From: Roseovarius nubinhibens ISM
Lineage (GTDB): Bacteria; Pseudomonadota; Alphaproteobacteria; Rhodobacterales; Rhodobacteraceae
Length of the DNA: 64,000 nt
Direction of reading: 5' to 3'
Assembly: GCF_000152625.1 (NCBI RefSeq)
Contig: NZ_CH724156.1
Coordinates: forward strand, 938,966-1,002,965
Every line of letters begins with the position of its first letter. Positions within the stretch are counted from its first letter, which is position 1. Of the stretch, positions 54,601 through 62,031 are shown piece after piece. Below the pieces are notes generated by a model. It was not told the DNA's origin, searched no databases, and saw only the letters and a program-made list of their open reading frames with translations. The position numbers were made by a program, and so were the translations under genes.

Positions 54601-54689
54601 CGGCGGTCCACCGAGGCATTGGCTGCCTCGGAAAGGATACTTGTCCGTTGGGGGCGTCGCGCAACCCCGTTGGTCTTTTTCCTCAACAT
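51636..54689 (-). CDS. Formate dehydrogenase alpha subunit, Mo/W-bis-PGD, Cys type, Tat-exported
   Basis: A 1017-residue catalytic subunit oxidising formate to CO2. The Tat motif is DRRAFLRGSG (about 28-37). The 4Fe-4S ligands are Cys73, Cys76, Cys80 and Cys108. The active-site Cys198-His199 in ARICHSTTVAG replaces the selenocysteine of E. coli enzymes. The C-terminal molybdopterin-dinucleotide domain starts near 890 (PIILTSGRLVEYEGGGDETRSN). The Tat signal places catalysis in the periplasm. A TupA-like tungstate-binding protein at the window end suggests tungsten as the metal, though this is not proved. It is flanked by beta downstream and the Tat peptide gene upstream. Confidence 0.97.
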   Translation of the reverse strand: MLRKKTNGVARRPQRTSILSEAANASVDRRAFLRGSGLAIGGLTAIAATGGTVTQASAAGAVTGKVDLKKSVCTHCSVGCTVVAEVAGGVWVGQEPGWDSPFNLGSHCAKGASVREHAHGERRLKYPMKKEGGEWKRISWEQAINEIGDQMEGIREESGPDSVYWLGSAKHSNEQAYLFRKFAAYWGTNNVDHQARICHSTTVAGVANTWGYGAMTNSYNDIHNSKAIFIIGGNPAEAHPVSLLHVLKAKEQNNAPLIVCDPRFTRTAAHADEYVRFRPGSDVALIWGILYHIFENGWEDKEFIRTRVWGMDQIREEVAKWTPEEVERVTGTPGSQLKRVAMTLANNRPGTVIWCMGGTQHTNGNNNTRAYCILQLALGNMGVEGGGTNIFRGHDNVQGATDVGVLSHTLPGYYGLSAGAWAHWARVWEEDSEWLSNRFAKVTGADGKEKSLQNLTGIPVSRWIDGVLEDPANTDNPDKVRAMVLWGHAPNSQTRMTEMKTAMEKLDMLVVIDPYPTVSAVLHDRTDGVYLLPAATQFETRGSVTASNRSLQWREQVVDPLFESKPDHEIIALFAKKFGFHDRLFRNIELEEDGLTPNVEDTLREINRGMWTIGYTGQSPERLKLHMENQHTFDRTTLRANGGPADGDFYGLPWPAWGTPEMKHPGTPNLYDMSKPVAEGGLCFRARFGVERDGDNLLAEGVSNPGAEIQDGYPEFTYQMLVDLGWDGDLTDAEKRSIAKVAGVDVAGDVGQSDDGEDKTTEGAQLTQPSGEQGAAEEVGEQSMSPFPSDFNERASTINWKTDLSGGIQRVAIKHGCAPFGNAKARAVVWTFPDPVPKHREPLYTNRRDLVEDYPTYEDRKFYRLPTLYASIQKQDFSKDYPIILTSGRLVEYEGGGDETRSNPWLAELQQDMFVEINPRDANNLGVRDGAQVWVEGPEGGKVKVMAMVTERVGEGVAFMPFHFGGHFQGEDLRSKYPDGADPYVLGESTNTAQTYGYDSVTQMQETKATLCKIMPA

Positions 54690-54829
54690 GGTTTCATCTC
54701 CCTTGCCAACTCGGCCTGGGGCCGGGCTTGCTTGGTTAGGTTCATGGCCTTGGGCAGTCGGGCGTCACGCAACCAGTCGCCTATGGCCGGGTTCACAAGG
54801 TCCGGGCGTCGCCGGGCCTCACCTCGTGC

Positions 54830-55015
54830 TTAGAATCTCGCGGATGCGAGATAGGCGCGGGTATGGGCCGTATCCTGCATCTTGTTCGACGACAGGTCCG
54901 GCTCGGCGGCCTCGGCACTTGTGGTGCCACTGGCCACGGCCACGGCCGCCACAGGCGCCGCGGTGCCCGCCAGCTTCAGGAAATCGCGGCGTGTGGCCTC
55001 TTTTTCCTCGCTCAT
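54830..55015 (-). CDS. Formate dehydrogenase region Tat-target small protein
   Basis: A 61-residue protein with a twin-arginine motif (ATRRDFLKLAG), hydrophobic stretch and AEA site, then about 27 residues (DLSSNKMQDTAHTRAYLASARF). It fits the small 'formate dehydrogenase region TAT target' family found directly upstream of alpha genes. Its role is unsettled; it may assist export or maturation of the alpha subunit. The GGAGGAGG ribosome site before ATG 55015 supports this start over an upstream frame. Confidence 0.88.
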   Translation of the reverse strand: MSEEKEATRRDFLKLAGTAAPVAAVAVASGTTSAEAAEPDLSSNKMQDTAHTRAYLASARF

Positions 55016-55084
55016 ATCGGGTCCTCCTCCATGGTTCCGACGGTTGCCCGCCGCTCGTTTGCGGGTTGCCCCGCGGTTCACGTC

Positions 55085-55708
55085 CTATCCGGCGCTCATG
55101 CGAAAGGCTTCCGCCTCGATCGCCATGAAATGCCGCCCCACCGTGCCCACCGGCGCGTAGAAAACCGAATTCTTCGCGCCTTCGAGATCGGCATAGAAAT
55201 GCCCGGCCCAAGGGCCGATATGGCGCCCGAAGAACGCCTTTTGCTGCGCCAGATCGGCGGGCGGGCCAAACCGGCCCACGATCATCGCGCCCATCATCTC
55301 CATCAGGCTCGCGATACTGTCCTCCGGCTCGAACACCGTCTCCGACCGCGCCAGCCCCCGCGCCGACATGTCCTGCCGCAAGAGCGCCAGCGGCTTCTCA
55401 TTGAGAAACCCGGTCAGGTAATAGCTCGCAAACGGCAGCAACTCGCCCCGCCCGAGCCCGATGAACAGCCGGTTGAACTCGCTCTCCACCGCCTTGGGTT
55501 TGGACAGCTTCGCCATCTTGGCCAGCGCGCTGACCGCTTGGCCCAACTCGCTCTCATCACCCTGAAGCGCCGCCGTCTGGTCGAGCAGCATCTGATCCGG
55601 CGGCCCCGCCAAAAGCAGACCGATGAAATTATAGAGATCGGCCCGCAGCCGGTCCTCCGCCGCAATGGCGGGGTTGGCTTTGACCTCTGAGGTGCTCGCT
55701 GAACTCAT
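55085..55708 (-). CDS. TorD/DmsD-family molybdoenzyme chaperone for formate dehydrogenase
   Basis: A 207-residue all-helical cytoplasmic protein of the TorD/DmsD family, which binds the Tat signal of a molybdoenzyme and holds it until cofactor insertion is complete. Recognisable are DLYNFIGLLLAGPPDQ, ESEFNRLFIGLGRGELLPFASYYLTG (the family's E-x-x-RLF region) and EPEDSIASLMEMM. Its position between DUF3306 and the Tat-target peptide makes the alpha subunit its client. The start overlaps the DUF3306 stop by 4 bp. Confidence 0.88.
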   Translation of the reverse strand: MSSASTSEVKANPAIAAEDRLRADLYNFIGLLLAGPPDQMLLDQTAALQGDESELGQAVSALAKMAKLSKPKAVESEFNRLFIGLGRGELLPFASYYLTGFLNEKPLALLRQDMSARGLARSETVFEPEDSIASLMEMMGAMIVGRFGPPADLAQQKAFFGRHIGPWAGHFYADLEGAKNSVFYAPVGTVGRHFMAIEAEAFRMSAG

Positions 55709-56373
55709 GCTGTCCTTTCCACGCCGGCATCCTGCGCAAAGCTGAACCGCATCCGCCGCGACGGGGCGGGCATCGGCTCAGGCGCATCGGCAAAATTGTC
55801 TGTCTCTTGGGGTCTCTGGTCTGCGACATCTGGGGCGGTCCCCTCGCCGGGCACCGCGTCTTCCGCCGCCGCCCCGGCAAGCCCCTCGGCCAACTCCTCG
55901 GCCTCCTCGTCCAGCGCCGCCAACACCTCGGGCTCCGCCTCAGCCTCGGCCACCAAGGCCTCCGCCTCCGGCGCGTCCTCCTCGGGCAGATCAAGCGCCC
56001 GTTTCACCATGCCGCGCCCCACCTCATAGATGGTCTGCATATTGGCGACCACGGTGGCGCTGTCGGTGAAATCCTCGCCATAATCAACCAGCCCGTCGAG
56101 ATTGGCCAAGGTCGGGTTCATCCCCCAGAGCTGCCGCAGCGCCCGGTTGCGCAGCCGCATCGGCAGCGCCGATTTGAGGAAATTGCGCACCGCTTCCGGC
56201 GTCTCCAACGTCTCGGGCGCGGGCAGCTCCAGCTCGGCGAGGATCTCGTCATCCTCCCGCGCCTCGAGCGCCGCCTCCTGCGCCGCCAGCTCGGCCTCGC
56301 TCAGTGCCTGCGCCTGCGCCTGGCTCTCGGCCTCGACAGCGGCCCGACGTCGGCTCCAGAAATCACGGCTCAT
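55705..56373 (-). CDS. DUF3306 protein, formate dehydrogenase accessory
   Basis: A 222-residue protein with an N-terminal MSRDFWSRRRAAVEAE, an Ala/Glu-rich helix, then a conserved core (FLKSALPMRLRNRALRQLWGMNP; LDGLVDYGEDFTD) typical of DUF3306, and a low-complexity acidic tail. No signal or membrane helix. It occurs with DUF3305 upstream of membrane formate dehydrogenases in proteobacteria; molecular role unknown. Overlaps both neighbours by 4 bp. Confidence 0.87.
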   Translation of the reverse strand: MSRDFWSRRRAAVEAESQAQAQALSEAELAAQEAALEAREDDEILAELELPAPETLETPEAVRNFLKSALPMRLRNRALRQLWGMNPTLANLDGLVDYGEDFTDSATVVANMQTIYEVGRGMVKRALDLPEEDAPEAEALVAEAEAEPEVLAALDEEAEELAEGLAGAAAEDAVPGEGTAPDVADQRPQETDNFADAPEPMPAPSRRMRFSFAQDAGVERTA

Positions 56374-56933
56374 TGCAACCGCCTCCGCTTGAGGCTCGGC
56401 GAGGCATAGATATCCGCCGCCTTGTCGATGCGCGGATCGCCGACCCCGTCCTCGACAATGTCGATGCGTTTCTTGTCGCGCTTGCGCTTCACGAAAATCT
56501 CGTCCTGATGAAACTCTTCGACGAAATCCCGCACCCAGGCCACCAGCCCATGCGGCATCGGCACCTTTTCGACGATCTCTTCGCCACTGTCGGTGTAATC
56601 CTGCGCCTCATAGGGCGAGGCGGTGATCTGCACGATCTCGAGAGGGCACTCCCCCGCCGTCTCGCGCATGATCACATAAAGGCTCGGGATCTCGGCGGTC
56701 AGCCCATGCAGATAGGCCTCCGTCTCCGCCCCATGCAGCTCGAGCATCTCGGTCGCGGCATGAAACTCGGCCGCCTCGCCATCACGGCGCAGCTCGCGCC
56801 AATCGGCAGGCCCGGCCCCCGGCAGAACCGCAGACGCCGTCCACACCCATTTCGCCCAGCGCGTAACACCCGGCGACCGTCTTAGGACGATGCCCACCGG
56901 CATCACCCTATAGCTGTTAGGATTGTGGATCAC
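56370..56933 (-). CDS. DUF3305 protein, formate dehydrogenase accessory
   Basis: A 187-residue cytoplasmic protein with the DUF3305 pattern: VMPVGIVLRRSPGVTRWAKWVW, EMLELHGAETEAYLHG, and PMPHGLVAWVRDFVEEF. It is the first gene of the minus-strand formate dehydrogenase run. GTG at 56933 with AGGA upstream is used as start; an ATG ten codons later (56903) is an alternative. Function is unknown; its constant partner is DUF3306. Confidence 0.85.
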   Translation of the reverse strand: MIHNPNSYRVMPVGIVLRRSPGVTRWAKWVWTASAVLPGAGPADWRELRRDGEAAEFHAATEMLELHGAETEAYLHGLTAEIPSLYVIMRETAGECPLEIVQITASPYEAQDYTDSGEEIVEKVPMPHGLVAWVRDFVEEFHQDEIFVKRKRDKKRIDIVEDGVGDPRIDKAADIYASPSLKRRRLQ

Positions 56934-57123
56934 GTCCTAGTCTTCCTCCCTGACATCAAGACTGCGCCCGACCCCGCCTTGGCGCAAATCAAAATGTGTA
57001 CCGCGGCGCACAATAGGCCCCCCGGCGGACAAAATGGCCCGCCACCGACCCCCGCCAAGACGACCACGGACCTTTTGTCTAACCCGACTGTTTTCCTTGG
57101 ATTTTTTGCTGCACTGCAGGATG

Positions 57124-57149
57124 CGCGAATCACCCCACCGCGAATCACC
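57124..57149 (+). promoter_or_regulatory. Direct repeats in the divergent formate dehydrogenase promoter region
   Basis: CGCGAATCACC occurs twice (57124-57134 and 57139-57149), 15 bp start to start, within the 287-bp gap between DUF3305 and the divergent Fe-S protein gene. Such spaced direct repeats could be half-sites for an activator. A link with the NtrC-family regulator of this locus is speculative. The rest of the gap shows no coding frame. Confidence 0.4.
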
Positions 57150-57220
57150 TCGGCTGGCCCGGGACCGCCCCCACCGCCAGCGCCGCGACACCGAAAACCG
57201 GTTGTAGGACGGTCGGAAAC

Positions 57221-59239
57221 ATGGCTTTCTTTCCGCTGGAACGGCGCGAAAAACGGGCAAAAACCGGCGCGCCGGAATGGGAGAAAATCTTGGCCAACTC
57301 ATTGATAACATGCTCTTGTCTGGGCACGCAGCAGATCGATTCCGAGGCGCTTTCCGAGGCCACCGGCCACAACGTGCGCGCGCCCTGTTCGGCGCTCTGC
57401 ACCACCCAGCTCGACCGCGCCGCGGCCGCCTTGGCCGAGGGCGATGCAATTTTTTGCTGCACCCAAGAGACCCGCGTTTTCGAGGCGCTCGCCGACGAGT
57501 TGGGCCACCCCGCCCCCGCCACGCTCGACCTGCGCGACCGCGCCGGTTGGAGCGAGGACAACGCCTCCAAACTGCCCAAAATGTCCGCCCTGATTGCCGA
57601 GGCCGCCCTGCCCGCCGCCCCGGAAAAGACGCTCGACGTGATCTCCGAAGGTCTCTGCCTGATCCTTGGAGCAACCGATGCGGCACTCGCCGCCGCCGAA
57701 CAGCTCAAGGACCATCTCGGCGTCACCGTGCTCCTGCCCCCAGGCAGCGACATCCCCGACAGCCGCGCCTATGACGTGATCTCCGGCAACCTGCGCCGCG
57801 CCTCGGGTGCGCTGGGCCAGTTCGACGTGGTCATCGACGCCTTCCAACAGATCGAACCCGGCGGTCGCGGCCCCCTCACCCTCACCGATCCCCGCGATGG
57901 CGCGATCTCGCAATGCGACATCCTGCTCGATCTGCGTGGCGACACGCCGCTCTTTCCCGCGCCCGAGAAACGCGAAGGCTATCTGCGCGCCGATCCCAAC
58001 CATCCGCCCGCCATGGCCGCCGCCGTGCTCGCCGCCTCGCATCTCGTCGGCACCTTTGAAAAACCGCTCTACGTGCGGACCGAGCCGCTGCTCTGCGCCC
58101 ATAGCCGCGCCGAACAGACCGGCTGCACCCGCTGTCTCGATCTCTGCCCGACCGGGGCCATCACCCCCGATGGCGATCATGTCACCATCGACCCGATGGT
58201 CTGCGCGGGCTGCGGTGCCTGTTCCGCCGCCTGCCCCTCCGGCGCGATCAGCTATGACGCGCCCCCCGTCGATCTCATCATGCGCCGGGTGCAAACGCTG
58301 GCCCGCGCCTATCTCGCCGCTGGCGGCACCGCGCCCCGGCTTCTCGCCCATGACAGCCACGGGGCCGAGATGATCCGCCTCGCCGCCCGCCACGGGCGCG
58401 GCCTGCCCGCCGATGTGATCCCGCTCGAGATTTCCGCGCTCGGCGCTTTCGGCCATGCCGAAACCGTCGCCGCCCTCGCCGCGGGCTTTGCCAGCGTCAC
58501 GTTGCTGCCCGGCCCCCATGCCGACCGCGACGCGCTCGCGGCTCAGGTGGCGCTGGCCCGCGCCATCGGCGGGCCGGACAGTGTGCATCTCATGGACACG
58601 CCCGATCCCGACGCCATGGCCGACGCGCTCTATGCCGAAACCGCGCCCGCACCGGTCGCCACGCCACAGCGCCCCCTCGGCACCCGCCGCCAGATCGCCC
58701 GACAGGCCGCCCGCGCGCTGCATCCCGGCACCGATCACCTGCCGCTGCCCGAGGGCGCGCCCTATGGCGCGGTGCTCGTCGACACCGACGCCTGCACGCT
58801 TTGCCTGTCCTGCGTCTCGCTCTGCCCCTCCGGCGCGCTCGGCGACAATCCCGACCTGCCACAGCTCCGCTTCCAAGAGGACGCCTGCCTGCAATGCGGC
58901 CTTTGCGCCAATATCTGCCCCGAGGACGCGATCACCTATGAGCCCCGGCTCGACCTCACCGATGCCGCGCTGTCCCAGACCGTGCTCAACGAGGAAGAAC
59001 CCTTTGCCTGTATCGACTGCGGCGCGCTCTTCGGCGTGAAATCCACCATCGAGGCGATCACCGCAAAGCTCGAAGGTCACAGCATGTTCGCCGATCCCGA
59101 ACGGCTCAAGCTGATCCAGATGTGCGACGATTGCCGCATCGGCGCGCAATACCACGCCGAGAACAACCCTTTCGCCGGCAAGGACCGCCCGCGCCCCCGC
59201 ACCACCGAAGATTACTTCACCAAGCGGCGCGATCACTGA
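57221..59239 (+). CDS. Polyferredoxin-like 4Fe-4S protein next to formate dehydrogenase
   Basis: A protein of up to 672 residues with two ferredoxin dicluster regions: CTRCLDLCPTGAI/CAGCGACSAACPSGAI (about 305-345) and CTLCLSCVSLCPSGAL/CLQCGLCANICPEDAI (about 525-570), plus Cys pairs near the C-terminus (CIDCG; CDDCR). The N-terminal part (LITCSCLGTQQID) holds further Cys. Such proteins occur beside roseobacter formate dehydrogenases and probably act in cytoplasmic electron transfer or maturation. ATG 57221 is listed. A TTG at 57290 (MANSLITCSCLG) has a better ribosome site (GGGAGA) and begins at the conserved sequence, so the true protein may be 649 residues. Confidence 0.85.
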   Translation: MAFFPLERREKRAKTGAPEWEKILANSLITCSCLGTQQIDSEALSEATGHNVRAPCSALCTTQLDRAAAALAEGDAIFCCTQETRVFEALADELGHPAPATLDLRDRAGWSEDNASKLPKMSALIAEAALPAAPEKTLDVISEGLCLILGATDAALAAAEQLKDHLGVTVLLPPGSDIPDSRAYDVISGNLRRASGALGQFDVVIDAFQQIEPGGRGPLTLTDPRDGAISQCDILLDLRGDTPLFPAPEKREGYLRADPNHPPAMAAAVLAASHLVGTFEKPLYVRTEPLLCAHSRAEQTGCTRCLDLCPTGAITPDGDHVTIDPMVCAGCGACSAACPSGAISYDAPPVDLIMRRVQTLARAYLAAGGTAPRLLAHDSHGAEMIRLAARHGRGLPADVIPLEISALGAFGHAETVAALAAGFASVTLLPGPHADRDALAAQVALARAIGGPDSVHLMDTPDPDAMADALYAETAPAPVATPQRPLGTRRQIARQAARALHPGTDHLPLPEGAPYGAVLVDTDACTLCLSCVSLCPSGALGDNPDLPQLRFQEDACLQCGLCANICPEDAITYEPRLDLTDAALSQTVLNEEEPFACIDCGALFGVKSTIEAITAKLEGHSMFADPERLKLIQMCDDCRIGAQYHAENNPFAGKDRPRPRTTEDYFTKRRDH

Positions 59240-59976
59240 TGGGTGAGAGGTGCTCCAAGGTCCGCGGCCTCCATCGCCGCGACATAGGCCAACATCGCAT
59301 CGAGCTCTTCGAGGCTGAGCCGGATCGGCACGATGGGCGACGGACGCTCTTCGGGAAAGGGCTCGGTGACCTCGTCGATGATGGTGAACGCCGGATGCGG
59401 GTTGAGCGTGTAGAACCCCGCGAAGCGCAGCTCCCAATCCGGCATGCCGCGCAGCACCGCGAAACTCGGCGTCGATCCGATGCCCGCCCCGCGCGTTGCC
59501 CGATCAACGCCATGACATCGCGCGCATTGCGCCCGCGACACCTCATGTCCGAGCCGCGCATCGCCCTCATAGACCGGCGCGGCTTCGGCCTGCTCTGCGA
59601 TCTCGGGCAGGCGGAACAGCGCCACACCCTCGGGCGCATAGGCGGTCACCGTGCGCCCGCCCACCTCGCCACCAAGCCACGCGGCAAACCGCGCCGCGTT
59701 CTCGCGGGGCGTGCCTTGCGCCTCAACATGCCAGACCTGCCCCAGCCCCTCGAACACCGGCTGCCCCTCGGGGCCGAGCTGCACTTCCGCGTCGCCCGCC
59801 CCCACCAAATCGACAGGAATACGGGTCTTGAGCGTAAAGCGCGGCAGGATATAGGTGAAAATCCCTGTTTCGACCAAGGCCTCAGGCGCGTAGAGTCGCA
59901 CCGGCGCCTCCTCGGCCCGCCCCGCAAGGGGCAGCAGGGCGGCGGCAAAGGCCAGGATCAACATGCGCAGGGCCAT
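59233..59976 (-). CDS. Cytochrome c with TupA-like N-terminal fragment
   Basis: A 247-residue exported protein: signal peptide (1-21, ending GRA), then about 110 residues, then a class I cytochrome c domain with CARCH (151-155). The middle part resembles the two ends of a tungstate-binding protein. ETGIFTYILPRFTLKTRIPVDLVG matches the SGLSDILLPAIKEDTGIDVQLL region of the TupA-like protein at the window end. AAWLGGEVGGRTVTAYAPEGVALFRL matches its C-terminal DWLVSDRAKELIDSYTIGG region. The central lobe appears deleted. Role unknown; it likely serves the adjacent formate dehydrogenase. It overlaps the convergent Fe-S gene by 7 bp. Confidence 0.8.
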   Translation of the reverse strand: MALRMLILAFAAALLPLAGRAEEAPVRLYAPEALVETGIFTYILPRFTLKTRIPVDLVGAGDAEVQLGPEGQPVFEGLGQVWHVEAQGTPRENAARFAAWLGGEVGGRTVTAYAPEGVALFRLPEIAEQAEAAPVYEGDARLGHEVSRAQCARCHGVDRATRGAGIGSTPSFAVLRGMPDWELRFAGFYTLNPHPAFTIIDEVTEPFPEERPSPIVPIRLSLEELDAMLAYVAAMEAADLGAPLTHQ

Positions 59977-60033
59977 GGGCCAGACTAGGCCCGCCCCCCG
60001 CGCCCCGTCAACTTTGGACAAACGGAGACGACC

Positions 60034-60225
60034 ATGAGCGATGATTTCAACATGTCGATGCGCAAATTCCTCAAACAGGTGGGCGTCACTTCGCAACAGG
60101 CCATCGAAGAGGCCATGCGCGGCGCCGACACGGCCGGCAAAAGCTTTGCCGTCAAGGCCACCATCACCATCGAAGAGCTGGACATGACCCATGAGGTCAC
60201 CGGCACGATCAAAGGGCAGGACTGA
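60034..60225 (+). CDS. DUF6494 family small protein
   Basis: A 63-residue cytoplasmic protein matching DUF6494: MSDDFNMSMRKFLKQVGVTSQQAIEEAMR and a short beta-rich C-terminus (VKATITIEELDMTHEVTG). GGAGACG precedes the ATG. It opens a four-gene operon with mrp, a DUF4444 ligase-like protein and DUF6505, seen beside formate dehydrogenases. Function unknown. Confidence 0.82.
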   Translation: MSDDFNMSMRKFLKQVGVTSQQAIEEAMRGADTAGKSFAVKATITIEELDMTHEVTGTIKGQD

Positions 60226-60229
60226 CCCC

Positions 60230-61309
60230 GTGACCACCAAGACCGCCGACCGCGAGAGCGTGATTGCCACGCTCAAGACGATCTCCGACCCCATCAGCGG
60301 CGATGACATCATGGCCAGCGGCGTCGTCCGCGCCCTCAACATCGAGCCCACCGGCGCGGTGCGCTTCGTGATGGAAATCAACCCGGCCCACGCCAAAGCC
60401 TATGAGGCGGTCAAGGCCGCGGCCGAAACCGCGCTCGCCGGTCTCGACGGGGTCGCCTCCGTCTCTATCGTGCTCACCGGCCATAGCGACAAGGCCCCGC
60501 CGCCCGATCTCAAACCCTCGCGCGCGGCCCAGCCCTCGGGCCCGCAGAAGATCCCCGGCGTGAACCACATCATCGCCATTGCCTCGGGCAAGGGCGGGGT
60601 CGGCAAATCCACCGTCTCGGCCAATCTCGCCTGCGCGCTGGCGCAACAGGGCCGTCGCGTCGGACTGCTCGATGCCGATGTCTACGGGCCGAGCCAGCCG
60701 CGCATGCTCGGCGTCTCGGGCCGCCCGGCCAGCCCCGATGGCAAGACCATCCTGCCGATGCGCAACCATGGCGTGACGATGATGTCGATCGGCCTGATGA
60801 CCAACGAAGATCAGGCGGTGGTCTGGCGCGGCCCGATGCTCATGGGCGCGCTGCAACAGATGATGATGCAGGTGCAATGGGGCGCGCTCGACGTGCTGCT
60901 CGTGGACCTGCCGCCCGGCACCGGCGACGTCCAGATGACCCTCGCGCAAAAGGCCCATGTCGACGGCGCGATCATTGTTTCGACACCTCAGGACGTGGCC
61001 CTGCTCGACGCCCGCAAAGGCATCGACATGTTCCAGCAACTCAAAGTGCCGATCCTCGGCATGGTCGAGAACATGAGCACCCATATCTGCTCGTCCTGCG
61101 GCCATGAAGAACATGTCTTCGGCCATGGCGGGGTCGCTGCGGAGGCCGAAAAACTCGGCGTGCCGCTCCTCGCCGAAGTGCCGCTCGACCTGCAGATCCG
61201 CCTCGCCTCCGACGGCGGCGCACCGATCACGGTGAGCCAGCCGGACGGCCCACAGGCCCGCGCCTTCCACGCCATCGCCAGCCATCTGGTAACCGAGGGC
61301 GTCGCATGA
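60230..61309 (+). CDS. Mrp/NBP35-type iron-sulfur carrier ATPase
   Basis: A 359-residue P-loop protein that carries or inserts 4Fe-4S clusters. Residues 1-95 are a MIP18/DUF59-like domain; the deviant Walker A is SGKGGVGKSTVSANLA (about 120-135); DADVYGPSQPRMLG and VDLPPGTGDVQMTL are family signatures; the CSSCG pair near residue 285 is the cluster-bridging CxxC. A GTG start four bases after DUF6494 with AGGAC upstream. Genetic linkage suggests it supplies clusters to the formate dehydrogenase iron-sulfur subunits, which is inference. Confidence 0.93.
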   Translation: MTTKTADRESVIATLKTISDPISGDDIMASGVVRALNIEPTGAVRFVMEINPAHAKAYEAVKAAAETALAGLDGVASVSIVLTGHSDKAPPPDLKPSRAAQPSGPQKIPGVNHIIAIASGKGGVGKSTVSANLACALAQQGRRVGLLDADVYGPSQPRMLGVSGRPASPDGKTILPMRNHGVTMMSIGLMTNEDQAVVWRGPMLMGALQQMMMQVQWGALDVLLVDLPPGTGDVQMTLAQKAHVDGAIIVSTPQDVALLDARKGIDMFQQLKVPILGMVENMSTHICSSCGHEEHVFGHGGVAAEAEKLGVPLLAEVPLDLQIRLASDGGAPITVSQPDGPQARAFHAIASHLVTEGVA

Positions 61310-62031
61310 GCCAGCAGCCCGAGCTCACCCTGCCGCCGCTGATGTGGGGCGAGGCGGTGCCGGGCGATGCCTTTGGCCATGCGGTGCGCCGCGCCGTGCT
61401 CGGCTGTGACGCCGGGCTCGTGGCCTATCACCTCGGGGCCGCCAGCATCGAAGCGGCGCTCGTCGTCGCCCCGGAACTGCCGCTCGCCCGCGCCATGACC
61501 ATGCTGCCGCTCTGCGGCGTCGGGTTTCAGAACGCGCTCGGCGCGCTCGCCCCGCCCGAAGTGGCGGTGCATCTCGAATGGCCCGGCGCGATCCGCGTCA
61601 ACGGCGCGCGCTGTGGCGGGCTGCGGGCGATGGCGGCCAGCGACGATCCCGAGGCCACGCCCGACTGGTTGGTGATCGGGCTCACCGTGCCGATCCTGCC
61701 GCCGAGCGAGGACACCGGCCACGCCCCCGACGACACCGCGCTCCTCTCCGAAGGCTGCGCCGAGGTCGACCCGCCCGCCCTGCTCGAGGCCTGGGCGCGC
61801 CACACGCTGAGCTGGCTCACCCGCTGGGAAGAGGACGGCCCCCGCGCGCTCCATGCCGAATGGCGCGGCCTCGCCCATGGCATCGGCGAAGAGATCACCG
61901 TGACGGATGCCCAGGGCAAGCCGCAGACCGGCACATTCCTCGGCACGGATGAGGCATTCGGCCTCCTCCTGCGTCAGGGCGAGACGACAAGCCTCATTCC
62001 GCTCACCACCCTTCTGGAGACAGCCCCATGA
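61306..62031 (+). CDS. Biotin/lipoate-ligase-like protein with DUF4444 domain
   Basis: A 241-residue protein. The N-terminal 170 residues resemble the biotin/lipoate A/B ligase fold (LPPLMWGEAVPGDAFGHA; PLCGVGFQNALGAL; HLEWPGAIRVNGARCGG), and the C-terminal about 60 residues match DUF4444 (GKPQTGTFLGTDEAFGLLLR). The GxGxxG and Lys patterns of true ligases are not all present, so enzymatic activity is uncertain. Overlaps mrp by 4 bp and the next gene by 4 bp. Confidence 0.82.
   Translation: MSQQPELTLPPLMWGEAVPGDAFGHAVRRAVLGCDAGLVAYHLGAASIEAALVVAPELPLARAMTMLPLCGVGFQNALGALAPPEVAVHLEWPGAIRVNGARCGGLRAMAASDDPEATPDWLVIGLTVPILPPSEDTGHAPDDTALLSEGCAEVDPPALLEAWARHTLSWLTRWEEDGPRALHAEWRGLAHGIGEEITVTDAQGKPQTGTFLGTDEAFGLLLRQGETTSLIPLTTLLETAP

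Noticed and set aside
50802..54833. A plus-strand open frame of more than 1300 codons opposite the formate dehydrogenase gamma, beta and alpha genes
   Set aside because: It is antisense to well-supported genes. GC-rich codon bias keeps that frame free of stops; its translation is His/Arg/Gly/Pro-rich with no recognisable motif.
57100..57125. Sigma-54 promoter (TTGG-N10-GC) in the formate dehydrogenase divergent region
   Set aside because: Only the GG/GC spacing fits; TGGCAC and TTGCA are poor matches, and the local regulator lacks GAFTGA.
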